From the NCBI GenBank assembly GCA_045810625.1, contig JBJMVQ010000049.1, positions 62,001 through 126,000 on the forward strand: 64,000 bases of DNA. The letters are read 5' to 3'. The DNA is from JACQFZ01 sp045810625. Its GTDB lineage: Bacteria; Pseudomonadota; Gammaproteobacteria; Acidiferrobacterales; Sulfurifustaceae. Below, one piece after another: positions 51,295 through 61,205 of this stretch (positions are counted from its first letter, which is position 1; each line of letters opens with the position of its first letter). The notes beneath the pieces were generated by a model. The model made no database searches. It saw nothing but the letters and a program-made list of their open reading frames with translations, and was not told the DNA's origin. The position numbers and the translations under genes were made by a program.

Positions 51295-51929
51295 ACGCCG
51301 AGAGCTCCCGAGATCACGAACAGTGCCGCACCGAGACCGATACGAACCAGCGGATCGATGCCGATGCCGCTCCCCGCCAGCGCGAAGACGATCGTTTGCG
51401 GCGCGTAACCGATGACCGAGCCGAGGAAGAACGGCAACGCGCGTATGCGGCTCACGCCCGCCGCGACGTTGACGGCGAGGTTGTTGCCGACCGGAAGCAG
51501 GCGAATGAACAATGCCAGCCAGAACGGATCGCCGTGCGTGGCTTCATCGAAACGCCGCATGCCGTCGGCGAAGCGCGCGCGAATCGCGCGGCCGGCGAGC
51601 AGCCGTGCGTAATAAAAAGAAACGACTGCGCCGATGACGGTGGCGAGCAGCGCCAACGCGGCGCCGAGCGCGAGCCCGAACGCGTAGCCGCCGAGAAAAG
51701 AAAGCGTTTGACGCGGGGCGCCGAGCGCGACGCACAGCGCAGCGACGCCGACGAACATCACCTCACCGTTCAATCCATTTCCGCGAATGCGGTTGTCGAT
51801 CCAGCTCTGGTCGATACCGGCGGCCGCGAGCGCCCAGTCGAACGCGTAGCCGATCGCGACCAAAGCCGCCAGCAACGCAAGTCCGCGCAGCCAAGACCAC
51901 CGGTTCATCGGTTGTGCGCGGTTTTCCAC
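51210..51929 (-). CDS. TVP38/TMEM64 (VTT-domain) membrane protein
   Basis: A 239-residue product with about six hydrophobic segments. The VTT domain shows ALGAPRQTLSFLGGYAFG, LLAGRAIRARFADGMRRFDE and the signature LFIRLLPVGNNLAVNVAAG then VSRIRALPFFLGSVIGYAPQ. The family includes DedA-like lipid-carrier recyclers and scramblases. The C-terminus overlaps the ArnT-like gene start, so the two probably act together on lipid-linked sugars. A Met eight codons in (MNRWSWLRGLALL) is an alternative start. Confidence 0.82.
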   Translation of the reverse strand: MENRAQPMNRWSWLRGLALLAALVAIGYAFDWALAAAGIDQSWIDNRIRGNGLNGEVMFVGVAALCVALGAPRQTLSFLGGYAFGLALGAALALLATVIGAVVSFYYARLLAGRAIRARFADGMRRFDEATHGDPFWLALFIRLLPVGNNLAVNVAAGVSRIRALPFFLGSVIGYAPQTIVFALAGSGIGIDPLVRIGLGAALFVISGALGVWLYGRYWRAHKPEHTARSARVLHHAGR

Positions 51930-52776
51930 GCGATCGATTCTTTGGCCGGACGTCCTTGGGCCCGGACGAGTGCGGGGAGTAAACGGTGCATAGGTGCGAA
52001 GTGGTGGCGCGAGTAATCAGGACGGAGGAGCGTAGCGCGCGCACATCGTGTGGGCTATCGGTAAAAGGCCGCGCTTGGGACGCCCGTGCGCGCGACGCTC
52101 GGTCGGCGTCGGTTCGGTCTAACCGTCATCGCAGTCAGTCATGGCCTCGGAGAAATCGTGGCTGCTCCCGCTCGTCGTTGTCGGTCGCGAGGCTCGTGCA
52201 CAATTCGCGTAGCATGATCGATCGAGTCAGCGTTTGAAAAAGAACGACGCGAGGAGCAGCGCGAACACCGCCATTCCGCACAGGAGCCGCCCCCGCTCGA
52301 CCCCTCTGGTTCTAAGAGAATCGAGAACGTGACATTACGATCTACGGCTGCGGAGCGTCGAAGGATGCGAGCAACGTCCTCGTGCATCAACGCCTCGATC
52401 TCGCGAAACCGAAGTCATCCCGCCGAACGCCGCTCGCTCCCGCGCATCGTTATCTCCGGTCGGTGCGCGCGCTTCGCGTTCGACCATTGCCCGATGACGA
52501 CACGTTGGTCGCTCTTCAGCGATGACCTGTTACCCGAACGATGTTCCCGACTGGTCGTACGCCGCTTCACCCCACCGAACCAGGTCGGTACCGCCGGGTT
52601 GCTCGTTCCGAACGTTCATCGAGAAAAATCGACCGCCGAGTGTCGGCGCGCTTTGCGCCGGCATTTTGACGCGCTGTTTCGGGCGGATCTCCGCAAAGCC
52701 CTTGTACGGCATGACCCTTGCTACTAATAGTTATTAAGAACTACCCGAAGCGTCTCAAAACGGGGCGGGCCATAAC
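51930..52776. other. Long intergenic region with no intact gene
   Basis: I find only coding-like scraps: a minus-strand stretch FREIEALMHEDVARILRRSA near 52350-52410 and a small hydrophobic tail (LLCGMAVFALLLASFFFKR) ending at a stop near 52226-52228. No domain, repeat or RNA is recognised. It holds the promoter of the chemoreceptor gene. Confidence 0.4.
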
Positions 52777-55254
52777 TTGAAATCGTTTTACAAGCTGGCG
52801 TTCGCGCTGTTCAAGCGCACCCGCATGTTGACGAACTACGTCCTGATCAGCATGACGTTGCTGATCGCGCAGCTCGGCGCCGCGGTGCTTTTCCTCGCCC
52901 TGAACCAGGACACGTCGCAGAGACCGACGACGCTCGTGCTGGCGGGCTGCGCGCTGTTCCTGTGCGGGCTCTACATGTCCTGGTCGGGAGGGCTTGGCCA
53001 TCAGCGATCGCTCTCCGCGCTCGCACGTTTGCTCGATCGTTTCGCCAGCGGTGACCTGTCGTTGCACTTCCTTCCCGGATGGGGCACTGCGAGCGAAGGC
53101 CAACGCGTCTGGAACGCGCTCAACAAAATGAACAAAGAGTTTCCCGCGATCGTTCGACAGGTCCGGGCGAGCGCGGAAATGATCGCGAGGGGCTCGGGCG
53201 AGATCGCCGGCGGCTACGCCGATCTTTCGAAGCGTACCGACGAGCAGGCGTCGACGCTCGTGGAAACCGCCGCAAGCATGGAGCAGCTGTCGGCGACGGT
53301 GACGCAAAATGCCGCCAATTGCCGCGAGGCGAATGCCGCGGTGGAGAAGGTGGGGACGGCCGCCGAAGAAGCGTCCCGCGCGATGCAGCAGGTGACGAGC
53401 ACCATGGCGCGCATCGCGGCGAGCACGAAGAAGATGAAAGAGTTCCTCGGCATCGTCGAAGGCATTGCGTTTCAAACGAACATCTTGGCGCTGAACGCCG
53501 CGGTCGAGGCGGCCCGCGCCGGCGAACAAGGACGCGGTTTCGCCGTCGTCGCGGCCGAAGTCCGCGCCCTGGCGGAACACAGCGCCGAGGCGACGACGCA
53601 AATCAAAGCGCTCATCAACGCCTCGGCCGGCAAGGTGAACGACGGCACGGCATTGGTCGCAAAGGCGGAGCAAGCCGTGGAGCGCGCCGTCGCGGGAATA
53701 CGCAAAGCGGTGGACCTGATCGCCTCGGTTGCGGCCGCGTCCCAAGAACAAAGCGCGGGCGTGCTCCAGATCGAAAAAGCGCTGACGCAGCTCGATGCGG
53801 TCACACAACAAAACGCCGCGCTCGTTCAGGAGGGCGCCGCCGCTTCGGCGTCTTTCGAAGAGGAGTCGCGCCGGCTGGTGGAGTCGGCCGGCGTGTTTCA
53901 ATTGCAGGAGGCGATCACGCCGGACCATGCGCTTACGATCGGCAGCGCGCAGACGGTCGTACGTAACTTCAATCTGGGACCGATCGAGCGTTACTTTATT
54001 ATGCCGTCCACGGCGGTGAGCTCTCATATGAGCTATGTCACCAAGTCCGTGGTCTTTGGCGTGCCGTTCCTGGGCGGACCGGCGTTGACATTCATCGCGG
54101 CGCTCCTGGCGGCGCACTCGAGCGCGTCCGGAGCAGCTCCGTCATGGTTCGCGACTACCGCCCTTTCAGCGATCATCGTGGCCGCCAGTCTTGCAGGAGG
54201 ATACCTGTATTTCGGATTGACCGAGTGGCAGAAGATCAGTGCGACCTTCATGGAACGCGTTTGTACGAAATTGGCGACCGGCGACCTCACGTGGACGGTG
54301 AAAGTGAGCACGTCCGCGGAAGCGGCGCGTCAGGAAGGCTTCATCGTCAATCGCGCTCTCGCGAACATCAACAAGAACTTCAGCAACATTGTGCGTCAGG
54401 TGCGTGCGAGCGCCGACGGCATCGTGAACGGCGCCCGCTCGATCGTGCAGGGCCACAACAACTTGTCGCAGCGAACGGAAGAACAGGCGTCGACGCTCGA
54501 AGAGACGGCCGCGAGCATGGAAGAGCTGTCCGCGACCGTGAAGCAGAACGCGGAGCATTGCCGTGAGGCGAGCAGCGCGATCGAAGAGGTGGGCGCGCGC
54601 GCCCAGGAAGCGGCGCAGACGATGCAGGACATGACGCGCACGATGGCCGGCATCGAGGAGAGCGCCAAGCGCATGGCGCAGTTCGTCGACGGTATCGAGA
54701 GCATCGCATTTCAAACCAATCTGCTCGCGCTGAACGCGGCGGTCGAAGCGGCGCGTGCCGGCGAACAGGGTCGCGGTTTTGCCGTCGTTGCCGCCGAAGT
54801 GCGCGCGCTCGCGCAGCGCAGCGCCGGCGCGACGGTCGAGATCAAGGCGTTGATCGCGGAATCCGCCGCGCAAGTGAGCGAAGGCACGGCGCTGGTCGCG
54901 CAAGCCGAACAAACCGTCGTGGCCGCCGCCGCGGGAATACAGCAGGTGGTGGAGTTGATCGGTCAGACGGCGGCGGCGTCGTCCGAGCAAAACGCCGGCA
55001 CGCAGATGATCGCGAAAGCGTTGAGCCAGCTCGACAGCGTGACGCAGCAGAACGCAGCGCTCGTCGAAGAAGGCTCGGCTATCGCTGCCTCGTTCGAACA
55101 GGAAGCGCTTCGGCTGGGCGAGTTGGTCGGACTATTCAAGGTGTCCGAGTCGGATGGCGGGTCCGAGCGCACCCGACATTCCAATGCGGCCGTAGCGGCA
55201 ACGTCGGCGCTCGCGCGCGGCGGCGAGATCAAGCCGCTTCGCTTGGTGTCGTAA
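52777..55254 (+). CDS. Tandem-duplicated methyl-accepting chemotaxis protein (two receptors in one chain)
   Basis: An 825-residue protein containing two complete receptors. Unit 1: helices at about 22-42 and 51-70, then an MCP signalling hairpin with its tip at 230-265 (GIAFQTNILALNAAVEAARA, GEQGRGFAVVAAEVRALA). Unit 2: helices at about 422-447 and 459-480, then a second hairpin with its tip at 643-676. Loops between helices are short, so there is no periplasmic ligand domain. Methylation-type sequences are ASTLEETAASMEEL in unit 2 and ASTLVETAASMEQL in unit 1. The start is a TTG at 52777 with no good ribosome-binding site; ATG at 52825 is the alternative. It would couple to CheW/CheA. Confidence 0.88.
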   Translation: MKSFYKLAFALFKRTRMLTNYVLISMTLLIAQLGAAVLFLALNQDTSQRPTTLVLAGCALFLCGLYMSWSGGLGHQRSLSALARLLDRFASGDLSLHFLPGWGTASEGQRVWNALNKMNKEFPAIVRQVRASAEMIARGSGEIAGGYADLSKRTDEQASTLVETAASMEQLSATVTQNAANCREANAAVEKVGTAAEEASRAMQQVTSTMARIAASTKKMKEFLGIVEGIAFQTNILALNAAVEAARAGEQGRGFAVVAAEVRALAEHSAEATTQIKALINASAGKVNDGTALVAKAEQAVERAVAGIRKAVDLIASVAAASQEQSAGVLQIEKALTQLDAVTQQNAALVQEGAAASASFEEESRRLVESAGVFQLQEAITPDHALTIGSAQTVVRNFNLGPIERYFIMPSTAVSSHMSYVTKSVVFGVPFLGGPALTFIAALLAAHSSASGAAPSWFATTALSAIIVAASLAGGYLYFGLTEWQKISATFMERVCTKLATGDLTWTVKVSTSAEAARQEGFIVNRALANINKNFSNIVRQVRASADGIVNGARSIVQGHNNLSQRTEEQASTLEETAASMEELSATVKQNAEHCREASSAIEEVGARAQEAAQTMQDMTRTMAGIEESAKRMAQFVDGIESIAFQTNLLALNAAVEAARAGEQGRGFAVVAAEVRALAQRSAGATVEIKALIAESAAQVSEGTALVAQAEQTVVAAAAGIQQVVELIGQTAAASSEQNAGTQMIAKALSQLDSVTQQNAALVEEGSAIAASFEQEALRLGELVGLFKVSESDGGSERTRHSNAAVAATSALARGGEIKPLRLVS

Positions 55255-55549
55255 ATCGGTTTTAACCGTCGCGGTGGCGCGATGCCCTAGATCGCGTGCC
55301 CGCGCCAGACTCGTCCCCGGCCTGCGCGCGACTTTCTTCGCCGTATCTCTCATGCGCCACCGCCTCCCGGTATTGCGCCATTAAATCTCTGGTTGTCCGC
55401 TACACGCTTTTAGGTGCGTCGTTGAATGCGCGGCGCCGTGACAGTGTCGGGATTTGTGCACGGGTAAATATCCCTAACGCCGCGCGGTGGCGCGAACTTC
55501 GACGGTGAGCGCGAGTCGCAACGAAAAGCCAACCGACAAGGAGATGATC

Positions 55550-55795
55550 ATGACGAAGGAAATACTCGGCGTTGTTACCATCGTCGCGCTCTTTGGCGCC
55601 GCAGGTTGTGCGAGCAAGGCGGGAAATGTCGCTCTTGGTGCGGGCGCTGCGGGCGCCGCCGGCGCGGCAGCCTACGAGCATCAGAACAGGAAAGACCTCG
55701 ATCAGCTCGACAAAGACTTAGCCGCCGGCAGGATTTCCCAAGAGGAGCACGACCGGCGCGCGAAAGAGATCAAAGACCGCTCCCTCACGAAGTAA
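55550..55795 (+). CDS. Small lipoprotein
   Basis: An 81-residue product. The N-terminus TKEILGVVTIVALFGAAGC is a lipoprotein signal with lipobox GAAGC. The mature part has a Gly/Ala-rich hydrophobic stretch (NVALGAGAAGAAGAAAYE) of glycine-zipper type followed by a charged helix (LDQLDKDLAAGRISQEEHDR) resembling an SHOCT motif (G-x-I-S-x-E-E-H). AAGGAG lies 6 bases before the ATG at 55550. Likely attached to the outer membrane; function unknown. Confidence 0.78.
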   Translation: MTKEILGVVTIVALFGAAGCASKAGNVALGAGAAGAAGAAAYEHQNRKDLDQLDKDLAAGRISQEEHDRRAKEIKDRSLTK

Positions 55796-56251
55796 AGGCG
55801 TTCGATTCTCCGGAGCCCACTCATCCTCGCCCTCGGAGGCGGTTGCCCTTGGGCGTCGATGAGCGGCCCCGTAATGCACGTTCAAAAAAGCCGATGAGAG
55901 CGGCGACATCGCGCGCGCCAGACGAAGTTTCGGTGTCCGCATGTGGCCACCGCACCGGTAGAGCAAGCGTCGCGGCGAGCATTCGCCTCGGGCCGCGCCG
56001 TTGAGCGCGCGAATGCGAAAATGGGGCGGCTCGGGTAGCGACGTGTTCATCGAGCAGCTCGAGGGGCGGCGCGTCGGTGCGCGCGCGTGTTATTCAGCCG
56101 TCCCAGCACGAATCGCCCCCGCATGCACCATCCTTTCGGATGGGTTGCGGCCGCAATTTCGGCGGATCTAACCGTACGCACCGACGGTTCTACGCTTCAA
56201 TCCACCACGGCGTTGCGACACAATGTGCGCTTCTCAGACCTCTTGCGAACT
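55796..56251. other. Intergenic region without a recognisable gene
   Basis: Only short overlapping frames with no domain, ribosome-binding site or repeat. It contains the upstream region of the monooxygenase gene; the open frame of that gene continues into it, but the residues there are not family-like. Confidence 0.4.
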
Positions 56252-57736
56252 ATGCGTACAGAACATTTCGACGTCCTCATCGTCGGCGCCGGTCTTTCGG
56301 GTGTCGGCGCCGGCTACCATCTTCAGACGCTGTGCCCAACGCGCAGCTACGTGATCCTCGAAGCGCGCGAGCGGATGGGCGGGACGTGGGATTTGTTCCG
56401 CTATCCGGGAATTCGTTCTGACTCGGATATGTACACGCTCGGATATTCGTTTCGTCCGTGGACCGACCCCAAGGCGATCGCCGATGGACCGTCGATTTTG
56501 AAATACGTGCAGGATACGGCGCGCGACTACGGCATCGACCGCCACATCCGCTACCGCCATCGCGTGAAGAGTGCGTCGTGGTCCACGCAGGACGCGCTGT
56601 GGACCGTCGAGGTCGAGCGCGGCGACGCAAGAGAGATCGTGCGCTTCACCTGCAATTTCCTTTTCGCGTGCAGCGGCTACTACCGTTATGACGAGGGCTA
56701 CACGCCGGAGCTGCCGGGCGTCGAACGTTACCGCGGCCGCCTGGTACATCCGCAGAAATGGACGCCGGACATCGACTATGCGGGAAAGCGCGTCGTCGTC
56801 ATCGGGAGCGGCGCAACCGCGGTCACGCTCGTGCCGGCGATGGCGCGCGCCGCCGCGCACGTCACCATGCTGCAGCGCTCGCCGACGTACATCGTCTCGC
56901 GCCCCGCCGAAGACCGCTTGGCCAATTGGATGAACCGCCGGTTGCCCAAGTCGATCGCGTACCACCTTACGCGCTGGCGGCACGTGCTGGTCGGAATGTT
57001 TTTCTATTGGTTGAGCAAGCGCCGACCCGAGCTGGTCCGGCAGCTGATACTCAAAGGCGTGCAGAAGGAGCTTGGTCCCGATTTCGATATCGATACCCAT
57101 TTCAAGCCGCGATACAACCCGTGGGACCAACGCATATGCCTCGTGCCCGACAGCGATCTCTTCCAAGCGATCAAGGACGGGTGCGCATCCGTTGTCACGG
57201 ATCACATCGAGACGTTCACGGAGAACGGCATTCGGTTGCGCTCCGGCAAGGAGCTGACGGCCGATATGATCGTGACGGCGACCGGCCTGAGCCTCGTAGC
57301 GCTCGGCGGCATGCAGCTCACCATTGACGGTCGGCCGGTCGATCTGAGCAAGACGATGGGGTACAAGGGCATGATGTTCCGCGATATCCCGAATCTCGCT
57401 TCCGCTTTTGGCTACACTAACGCATCGTGGACGCTCAAGTGCGACCTGACGTGCGAGTACGTTTGTCGTCTGCTCAATCACATGCAGAAGCACGGCGTGC
57501 GCCAATGCACGCCCCGGTTGCGTGATCCATCGGTTACCGAGCAGCCGTGGGTCGACTTCAACTCCGGGTACGTTCTGCGTTCGATGGAGATGTTTCCAAA
57601 GCAGGGGTCGAAACGGCCGTGGCGGCTCTACCAGAACTACGTGAAAGATCTCATTACGTTGAAGTTCGGTGATGTGGACGACGGAGTGATGGAGTTCTCC
57701 AATCCGCAGCCCGTCGCGGCGACCGTGGCGGCCTGA
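56252..57736 (+). CDS. FAD/NADP-dependent Baeyer-Villiger-type monooxygenase
   Basis: A 494-residue flavoprotein. FAD site: FDVLIVGAGLSGVGAGYHLQ at the N-terminus. Then ERMGGTWDLFRYPGIRSDSD (the G-G-T-W-x-x-x-R-Y-P-G-x-x-x-D fingerprint of type I BVMO-like enzymes), and the NADP site RVVVIGSGATAVTLVPAMA. The late part has IVTATGLSLVALGG. It would insert oxygen beside a ketone carbonyl, e.g. of a cyclic or steroid-like compound. The ATG at 56252 starts directly at the FAD fold. A terminator follows at 57783. Confidence 0.87.
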   Translation: MRTEHFDVLIVGAGLSGVGAGYHLQTLCPTRSYVILEARERMGGTWDLFRYPGIRSDSDMYTLGYSFRPWTDPKAIADGPSILKYVQDTARDYGIDRHIRYRHRVKSASWSTQDALWTVEVERGDAREIVRFTCNFLFACSGYYRYDEGYTPELPGVERYRGRLVHPQKWTPDIDYAGKRVVVIGSGATAVTLVPAMARAAAHVTMLQRSPTYIVSRPAEDRLANWMNRRLPKSIAYHLTRWRHVLVGMFFYWLSKRRPELVRQLILKGVQKELGPDFDIDTHFKPRYNPWDQRICLVPDSDLFQAIKDGCASVVTDHIETFTENGIRLRSGKELTADMIVTATGLSLVALGGMQLTIDGRPVDLSKTMGYKGMMFRDIPNLASAFGYTNASWTLKCDLTCEYVCRLLNHMQKHGVRQCTPRLRDPSVTEQPWVDFNSGYVLRSMEMFPKQGSKRPWRLYQNYVKDLITLKFGDVDDGVMEFSNPQPVAATVAA

Positions 57737-57782
57737 ATCGACTGGAACTCGCCGGGCGTCTACGGCGACCGTTGAGTACAGG

Positions 57783-57816
57783 ACGGCGGGTTAGCGAAAG
57801 CGGCCGCCGTTTTTTA
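57783..57816 (+). terminator. Rho-independent terminator after the monooxygenase gene
   Basis: Stem ACGGCGG (57783-57789) / CCGCCGT (57804-57810) with a loop that can pair further, followed by six T residues. It lies about 45 bp after the monooxygenase stop and before the convergent hydrolase gene. Confidence 0.8.
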
Positions 57817-57858
57817 TTTCGCCGCAAAACGGTTCGTCGTGGCGGCGGGTTCCGTTCT

Positions 57859-58551
57859 TCACGAGCGGTTGCGCAGAATAAGCTCAATCCAGCTCGCCAG
57901 CGTGTTCAACGTTTCCGCGATGATTTCAGAGTCCTTGCGGCCGGTGCGCGCCGGAACGTGAAAGGAGTGATCGGCATCCGGAAGTAGTTTCAGTGTGGCG
58001 CGGGCGCCGATCCGGGCGACGAGCGGCTGAAGCAGCTGCACATCGGCGAGCGCGTCGCGTGTGCCTTGCAGGAAGAGCATCGGGACGTGCACGTCGAAGA
58101 GGTGCTCGGCGCGGTCGTCGGACGGCTGTCCCGCGGCGTGAAGTGGAAAGCCAAGAAATGCGATGCCGAGTACACCCGGAAGCGCCGCCTCGGCCTGCGC
58201 CTGCGATGTCATACGGCCGCCGAAGGATTTGCCGCCGGCAATCAGCGGGAGGTTCGGGAGACGACGCGACGCCTCGGCGACCGCCGCGCGCACGGTTGCT
58301 TGCGCGAGTTTCGGCGCGTCCGGGCGCTTCGAGCGGCGCTCCATATACGGGAACTGATAGCGCAGCGTCGCGGTGCCGCGTTCCGCGAGCCCATTGGCGA
58401 CCGCGGCCATGAACGGATGCGTCATCCCGGCGCCGGCGCCGTGCGCGAGCACGTAGCACGCACGGGCATCGGGCGGCGCTTGTAGCAGAGCCGAGACGCG
58501 CTGAGCGGCGTTGACGCTGATGCTCAGCGACTGTAAGTCATCCTTACTCAT
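57859..58551 (-). CDS. Alpha/beta hydrolase of the KANL3/Tex30-like family
   Basis: A 230-residue hydrolase: CYVLAHGAGAGMTHPFMAAVANGLA, ATLRYQFPYMERRSKRPDAP, nucleophile elbow IAGGKSFGGRMTSQAQ with Ser, GFPLHAAGQP, PMLFLQGTRDALAD and the His region LPDADHSFHVP. The set G-K-S-F-G-G identifies the small dienelactone-hydrolase-like group found in many bacteria; substrate unknown. It faces the monooxygenase gene across a terminator. Confidence 0.84.
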   Translation of the reverse strand: MSKDDLQSLSISVNAAQRVSALLQAPPDARACYVLAHGAGAGMTHPFMAAVANGLAERGTATLRYQFPYMERRSKRPDAPKLAQATVRAAVAEASRRLPNLPLIAGGKSFGGRMTSQAQAEAALPGVLGIAFLGFPLHAAGQPSDDRAEHLFDVHVPMLFLQGTRDALADVQLLQPLVARIGARATLKLLPDADHSFHVPARTGRKDSEIIAETLNTLASWIELILRNRS

Positions 58552-58594
58552 GGCGCGTCCGCTGAAGCATGTTCACCCTCGATTAAGCGCGTAA

Positions 58595-59014
58595 TCAGCC
58601 GTCGATACTGCGCGCGCCCGCCATTGCCACTTGTCCATCTTGAACGGACTGTGCGCCGGATACGCCAACGGCGCCGATTATTTTACCGTTGCTGACGAGT
58701 GGAACTCCGCCTTCCAACGGACAAAGATCCTCAGTCGAGAGCAGGCGCAAACCAAGGCCACCGGCGGCGACGGCGTCCTCGAACACCTTGGAGGGCCGTT
58801 TGAAGTTCACAGCCGTTTCGGCCTTGGCTTGGGCGATCGCGATACTTCCGAACTGCGCGTGATCCATCTTGTGAAGGGCCACCAGATGCGCGCTGCTGTC
58901 GACAACCGCAATAACCATCGCCCAGTCGTTTGCCGACGCCTCGGCTTCCGCCGCGTCGATCACGCGTTTTGCGAGCGCAAGTGAAATCGGTGGACCGTAC
59001 TCCAGTATTGGCAC
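58595..59014 (-). CDS. GlcG/HbpS-like (heme-binding) family protein
   Basis: A 139-residue product: ISLALAKRVIDAAEAEASAN, WAMVIAVVDSSAHLVALHKMDH, SIAIAQAKAETAVNFKRPS and GGVPLVSNGKIIGAVGVSGAQ. This is the GlcG/HbpS fold, whose members bind heme or act near glycolate or other oxidative pathways; no signal peptide is present here. It is on the same strand as the hydrolase, 43 bp upstream of it, so the two may be co-transcribed. Activity is unproven for this group. Confidence 0.84.
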   Translation of the reverse strand: MPILEYGPPISLALAKRVIDAAEAEASANDWAMVIAVVDSSAHLVALHKMDHAQFGSIAIAQAKAETAVNFKRPSKVFEDAVAAGGLGLRLLSTEDLCPLEGGVPLVSNGKIIGAVGVSGAQSVQDGQVAMAGARSIDG

Positions 59015-59528
59015 TTCGTACTCCTCCTAGAACGGTTGATGTCGCTGGCTGCACCGGAGTCGGCGTTTCCCGAGAGGGCTTCATCGCCGACTCCACGGCG
59101 GCAACTTAAATTCTACCAATGCTGACGGCGTCGAGACCTCGTGCTCATCTCTAGTGCATTACTCGCGTTGCGCTCACTAAACCGGAGCAGCTCGCCGCGC
59201 TGTGACGACGACGTTCTTCACGATGGCCGATGAGCTGACGCGGAGCGGGGATTAGCCCAAGTTCGACTTGGAGATTCCGAATCGAGCCAAGCGATGGCAA
59301 ATGATGTCATCGGGTGCACCCGGCGGACGTTCCGCTCCATATCCAGCAGCACCCGGCGGACGCGAGTGTCTGTCGATGCTTCCGCTGAAATCGTCGGCTT
59401 CGGGAGGCTCGTTGCCGCGCGTCGCAATCGTTCGAGTGACCCGTGTAACGGTTGCGATCCGTGGCATCGGGTCGAATTCGGGGCGCGCAAACCGAAGATG
59501 GAAGGATCACGCTCGGACATGCGAGGCG
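59015..59528. other. Intergenic region without a recognisable gene
   Basis: Two direct copies of CACCCGGCGGACG lie about 30 bp apart within it. Frames are open on both strands but none has a domain. It follows the rtcB stop. Confidence 0.4.
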
Positions 59529-60986
59529 TTATCCTTTAACGCAAATCATCGGCTCCAGCCGCGCCACTTTGCGCGCAAGGCCGGCGGCATCCGCGGCGTC
59601 CACCACGGCGGAGACGTCTTTGTAGGCGCCCGGCGCTTCTTCGGCAACGCCGCGCGACGAGGGGCTGCGGATGAGGATGCCGCGCGCGGCAAGCTCGTCG
59701 ATCACCTGTCGGCCTTTCCATGTCTTGTACGCCTGATGCCGGCTCATCGCGCGGCCGGCGCCATGGCACGCGGAGCTGAACGAACGCGTTTCGGCTTCTT
59801 TGGTACCGGCGAGTACGTACGACGCGGTACCCATCGAGCCGCCGATCAGCACGGGCTGACCCACGGCGCGGTAGGCGTCTGGAATGTCGGGATGACCGGG
59901 GCCGAACGCGCGCGTCGCGCCTTTGCGATGAACGTAGAGGTTGCGCTTGCGTCCATCCACTTCGTGCGTTTCGACTTTGCAGGTGTTGTGCGATACGTCG
60001 TAGAGGAGCGGGAGGCGCGCGTCCGGCAGGACGTGCGCGAACGCTTCGCGCAGCAGGTGCGTGAGAATCTGCCGGTTCGCGAGCGCACAGTTGATACCGG
60101 CGCGCATCGCGCCGAGGTATTCCTGTCCGATGCGCGAGTTGATGGGGGCACAGGCTAATTCGCGGTCGGGCAGGCTGATGCCGTGCGCACCCGCCGCGAT
60201 CGCCATCTTCTTCAGGAATTCGCTGCCGATCTGATGACCCATGCCGCGAGAGCCGCAATGGATCGAAATGACGACTTCGTTCTCGCGTAGTCCGAAGGCG
60301 CTCGCGATGGTGGAATCGTAGATTTCCGCAACACGTTGCACTTCGAGATAGTGGTTGCCGCTGCCGAGCGTGCCCATTTCGTCGCGCTGGCGTTTCTTCG
60401 CCTGCTCGGAGACGTTGTCCGGCTCCGCGCCGCGCATGCAACCGTACTCCTCGATGCAATCGAGGTCGGCTTCGCTGCCGTATCCGCGCTTCACCGCCCA
60501 CTGTGCGCCGCCCGCGAGCATCTGGTCCATCTCGGCGATGCTCAAGCGGATCGCGCCGGTGCTGCCGATGCCCGCCGGAATCTTGTAATACAGCACGTCG
60601 GCAAGTTCCTTCTGTACGGCACGGATATCGTCGGCGGTGAGATTGCTGTGAAGACAGCGGACGCCGCAGGAAATGTCGTAGCCGACGCCGCCCGCCGATA
60701 TCACGCCGCCCTCGTCCGGGTCGAATGCCGCCACCCCGCCAACGGGGAAGCCGTATCCCCAGTGCGCGTCCGGCATCGCGTACGAGGCTTTGACGATCCC
60801 GGGCAGCGTCGCGACGTTGGTGGTCTGGTAGTAAACCTTTTCGTCCATCTCACGGACGAGAGTTTCGTCCGCGTAGATCACGACCGGTACTCGCATCGCG
60901 CCTTCCGGCGGAAGTTCCCAGGTGTAATTCGATTGTTTGATGAAGCGTGTCGGATCCATGGCGCTATTTGATTGGACCTCCATCAA
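59529..60986 (-). CDS. rtcB: RNA 3'-phosphate/2',3'-cyclic phosphate ligase RtcB
   Basis: A 485-codon frame that covers the whole RtcB family: AMPDAHWGYGFPVGGVAAFD, GGVGYDISCGVRCLHSNL (metal Cys), GTLGSGNHYLEVQ, VISIHCGSRGMGHQIGSEF, LYDVSHNTCK, FGPGHPDIP, and the guanylylated His region SSACHGAGRAMSRHQA. The enzyme joins 3'-phosphate or cyclic-phosphate RNA ends to 5'-OH using GTP and Mn2+, for tRNA or rRNA repair. The Met at 60959 (MDPTRFIKQSNYTW) aligns better with known N-termini than the ATG at 60986. Archease is encoded just upstream on the same strand. Confidence 0.95.
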   Translation of the reverse strand: MMEVQSNSAMDPTRFIKQSNYTWELPPEGAMRVPVVIYADETLVREMDEKVYYQTTNVATLPGIVKASYAMPDAHWGYGFPVGGVAAFDPDEGGVISAGGVGYDISCGVRCLHSNLTADDIRAVQKELADVLYYKIPAGIGSTGAIRLSIAEMDQMLAGGAQWAVKRGYGSEADLDCIEEYGCMRGAEPDNVSEQAKKRQRDEMGTLGSGNHYLEVQRVAEIYDSTIASAFGLRENEVVISIHCGSRGMGHQIGSEFLKKMAIAAGAHGISLPDRELACAPINSRIGQEYLGAMRAGINCALANRQILTHLLREAFAHVLPDARLPLLYDVSHNTCKVETHEVDGRKRNLYVHRKGATRAFGPGHPDIPDAYRAVGQPVLIGGSMGTASYVLAGTKEAETRSFSSACHGAGRAMSRHQAYKTWKGRQVIDELAARGILIRSPSSRGVAEEAPGAYKDVSAVVDAADAAGLARKVARLEPMICVKG

Positions 60987-61205
60987 TGAGACCTTATCCC
61001 AAAAAAAGCCGTCGCGCCTCAGGATTTGGTTCCGGAGCAGCGGTGTGCGTCCGGGCGTCGCCGCGGTACGGCCGTTCGGCGAATTCCGACGACGGCAGTC
61101 AGCTTCTTCGCAAAAGTAGGGAGGGTGAGATCTACGAGCCGACCGTATTAGATGCCGTGCGCGAGCAGGCTCGGCATGGGACGTGGTCGGTTAGGACGCG
61201 GTTCT

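Noticed and set aside
52741..54117. 458-codon open frame on the minus strand
   Set aside because: It lies opposite the chemoreceptor gene and its residues are Arg/His/Gly-rich without a domain. Long antisense frames arise easily in high-G+C genes.
59320..59362. Two direct copies of CACCCGGCGGACG as a possible repeat array
   Set aside because: Only two short copies with non-identical surroundings. No regular spacing, so not a CRISPR or other array.
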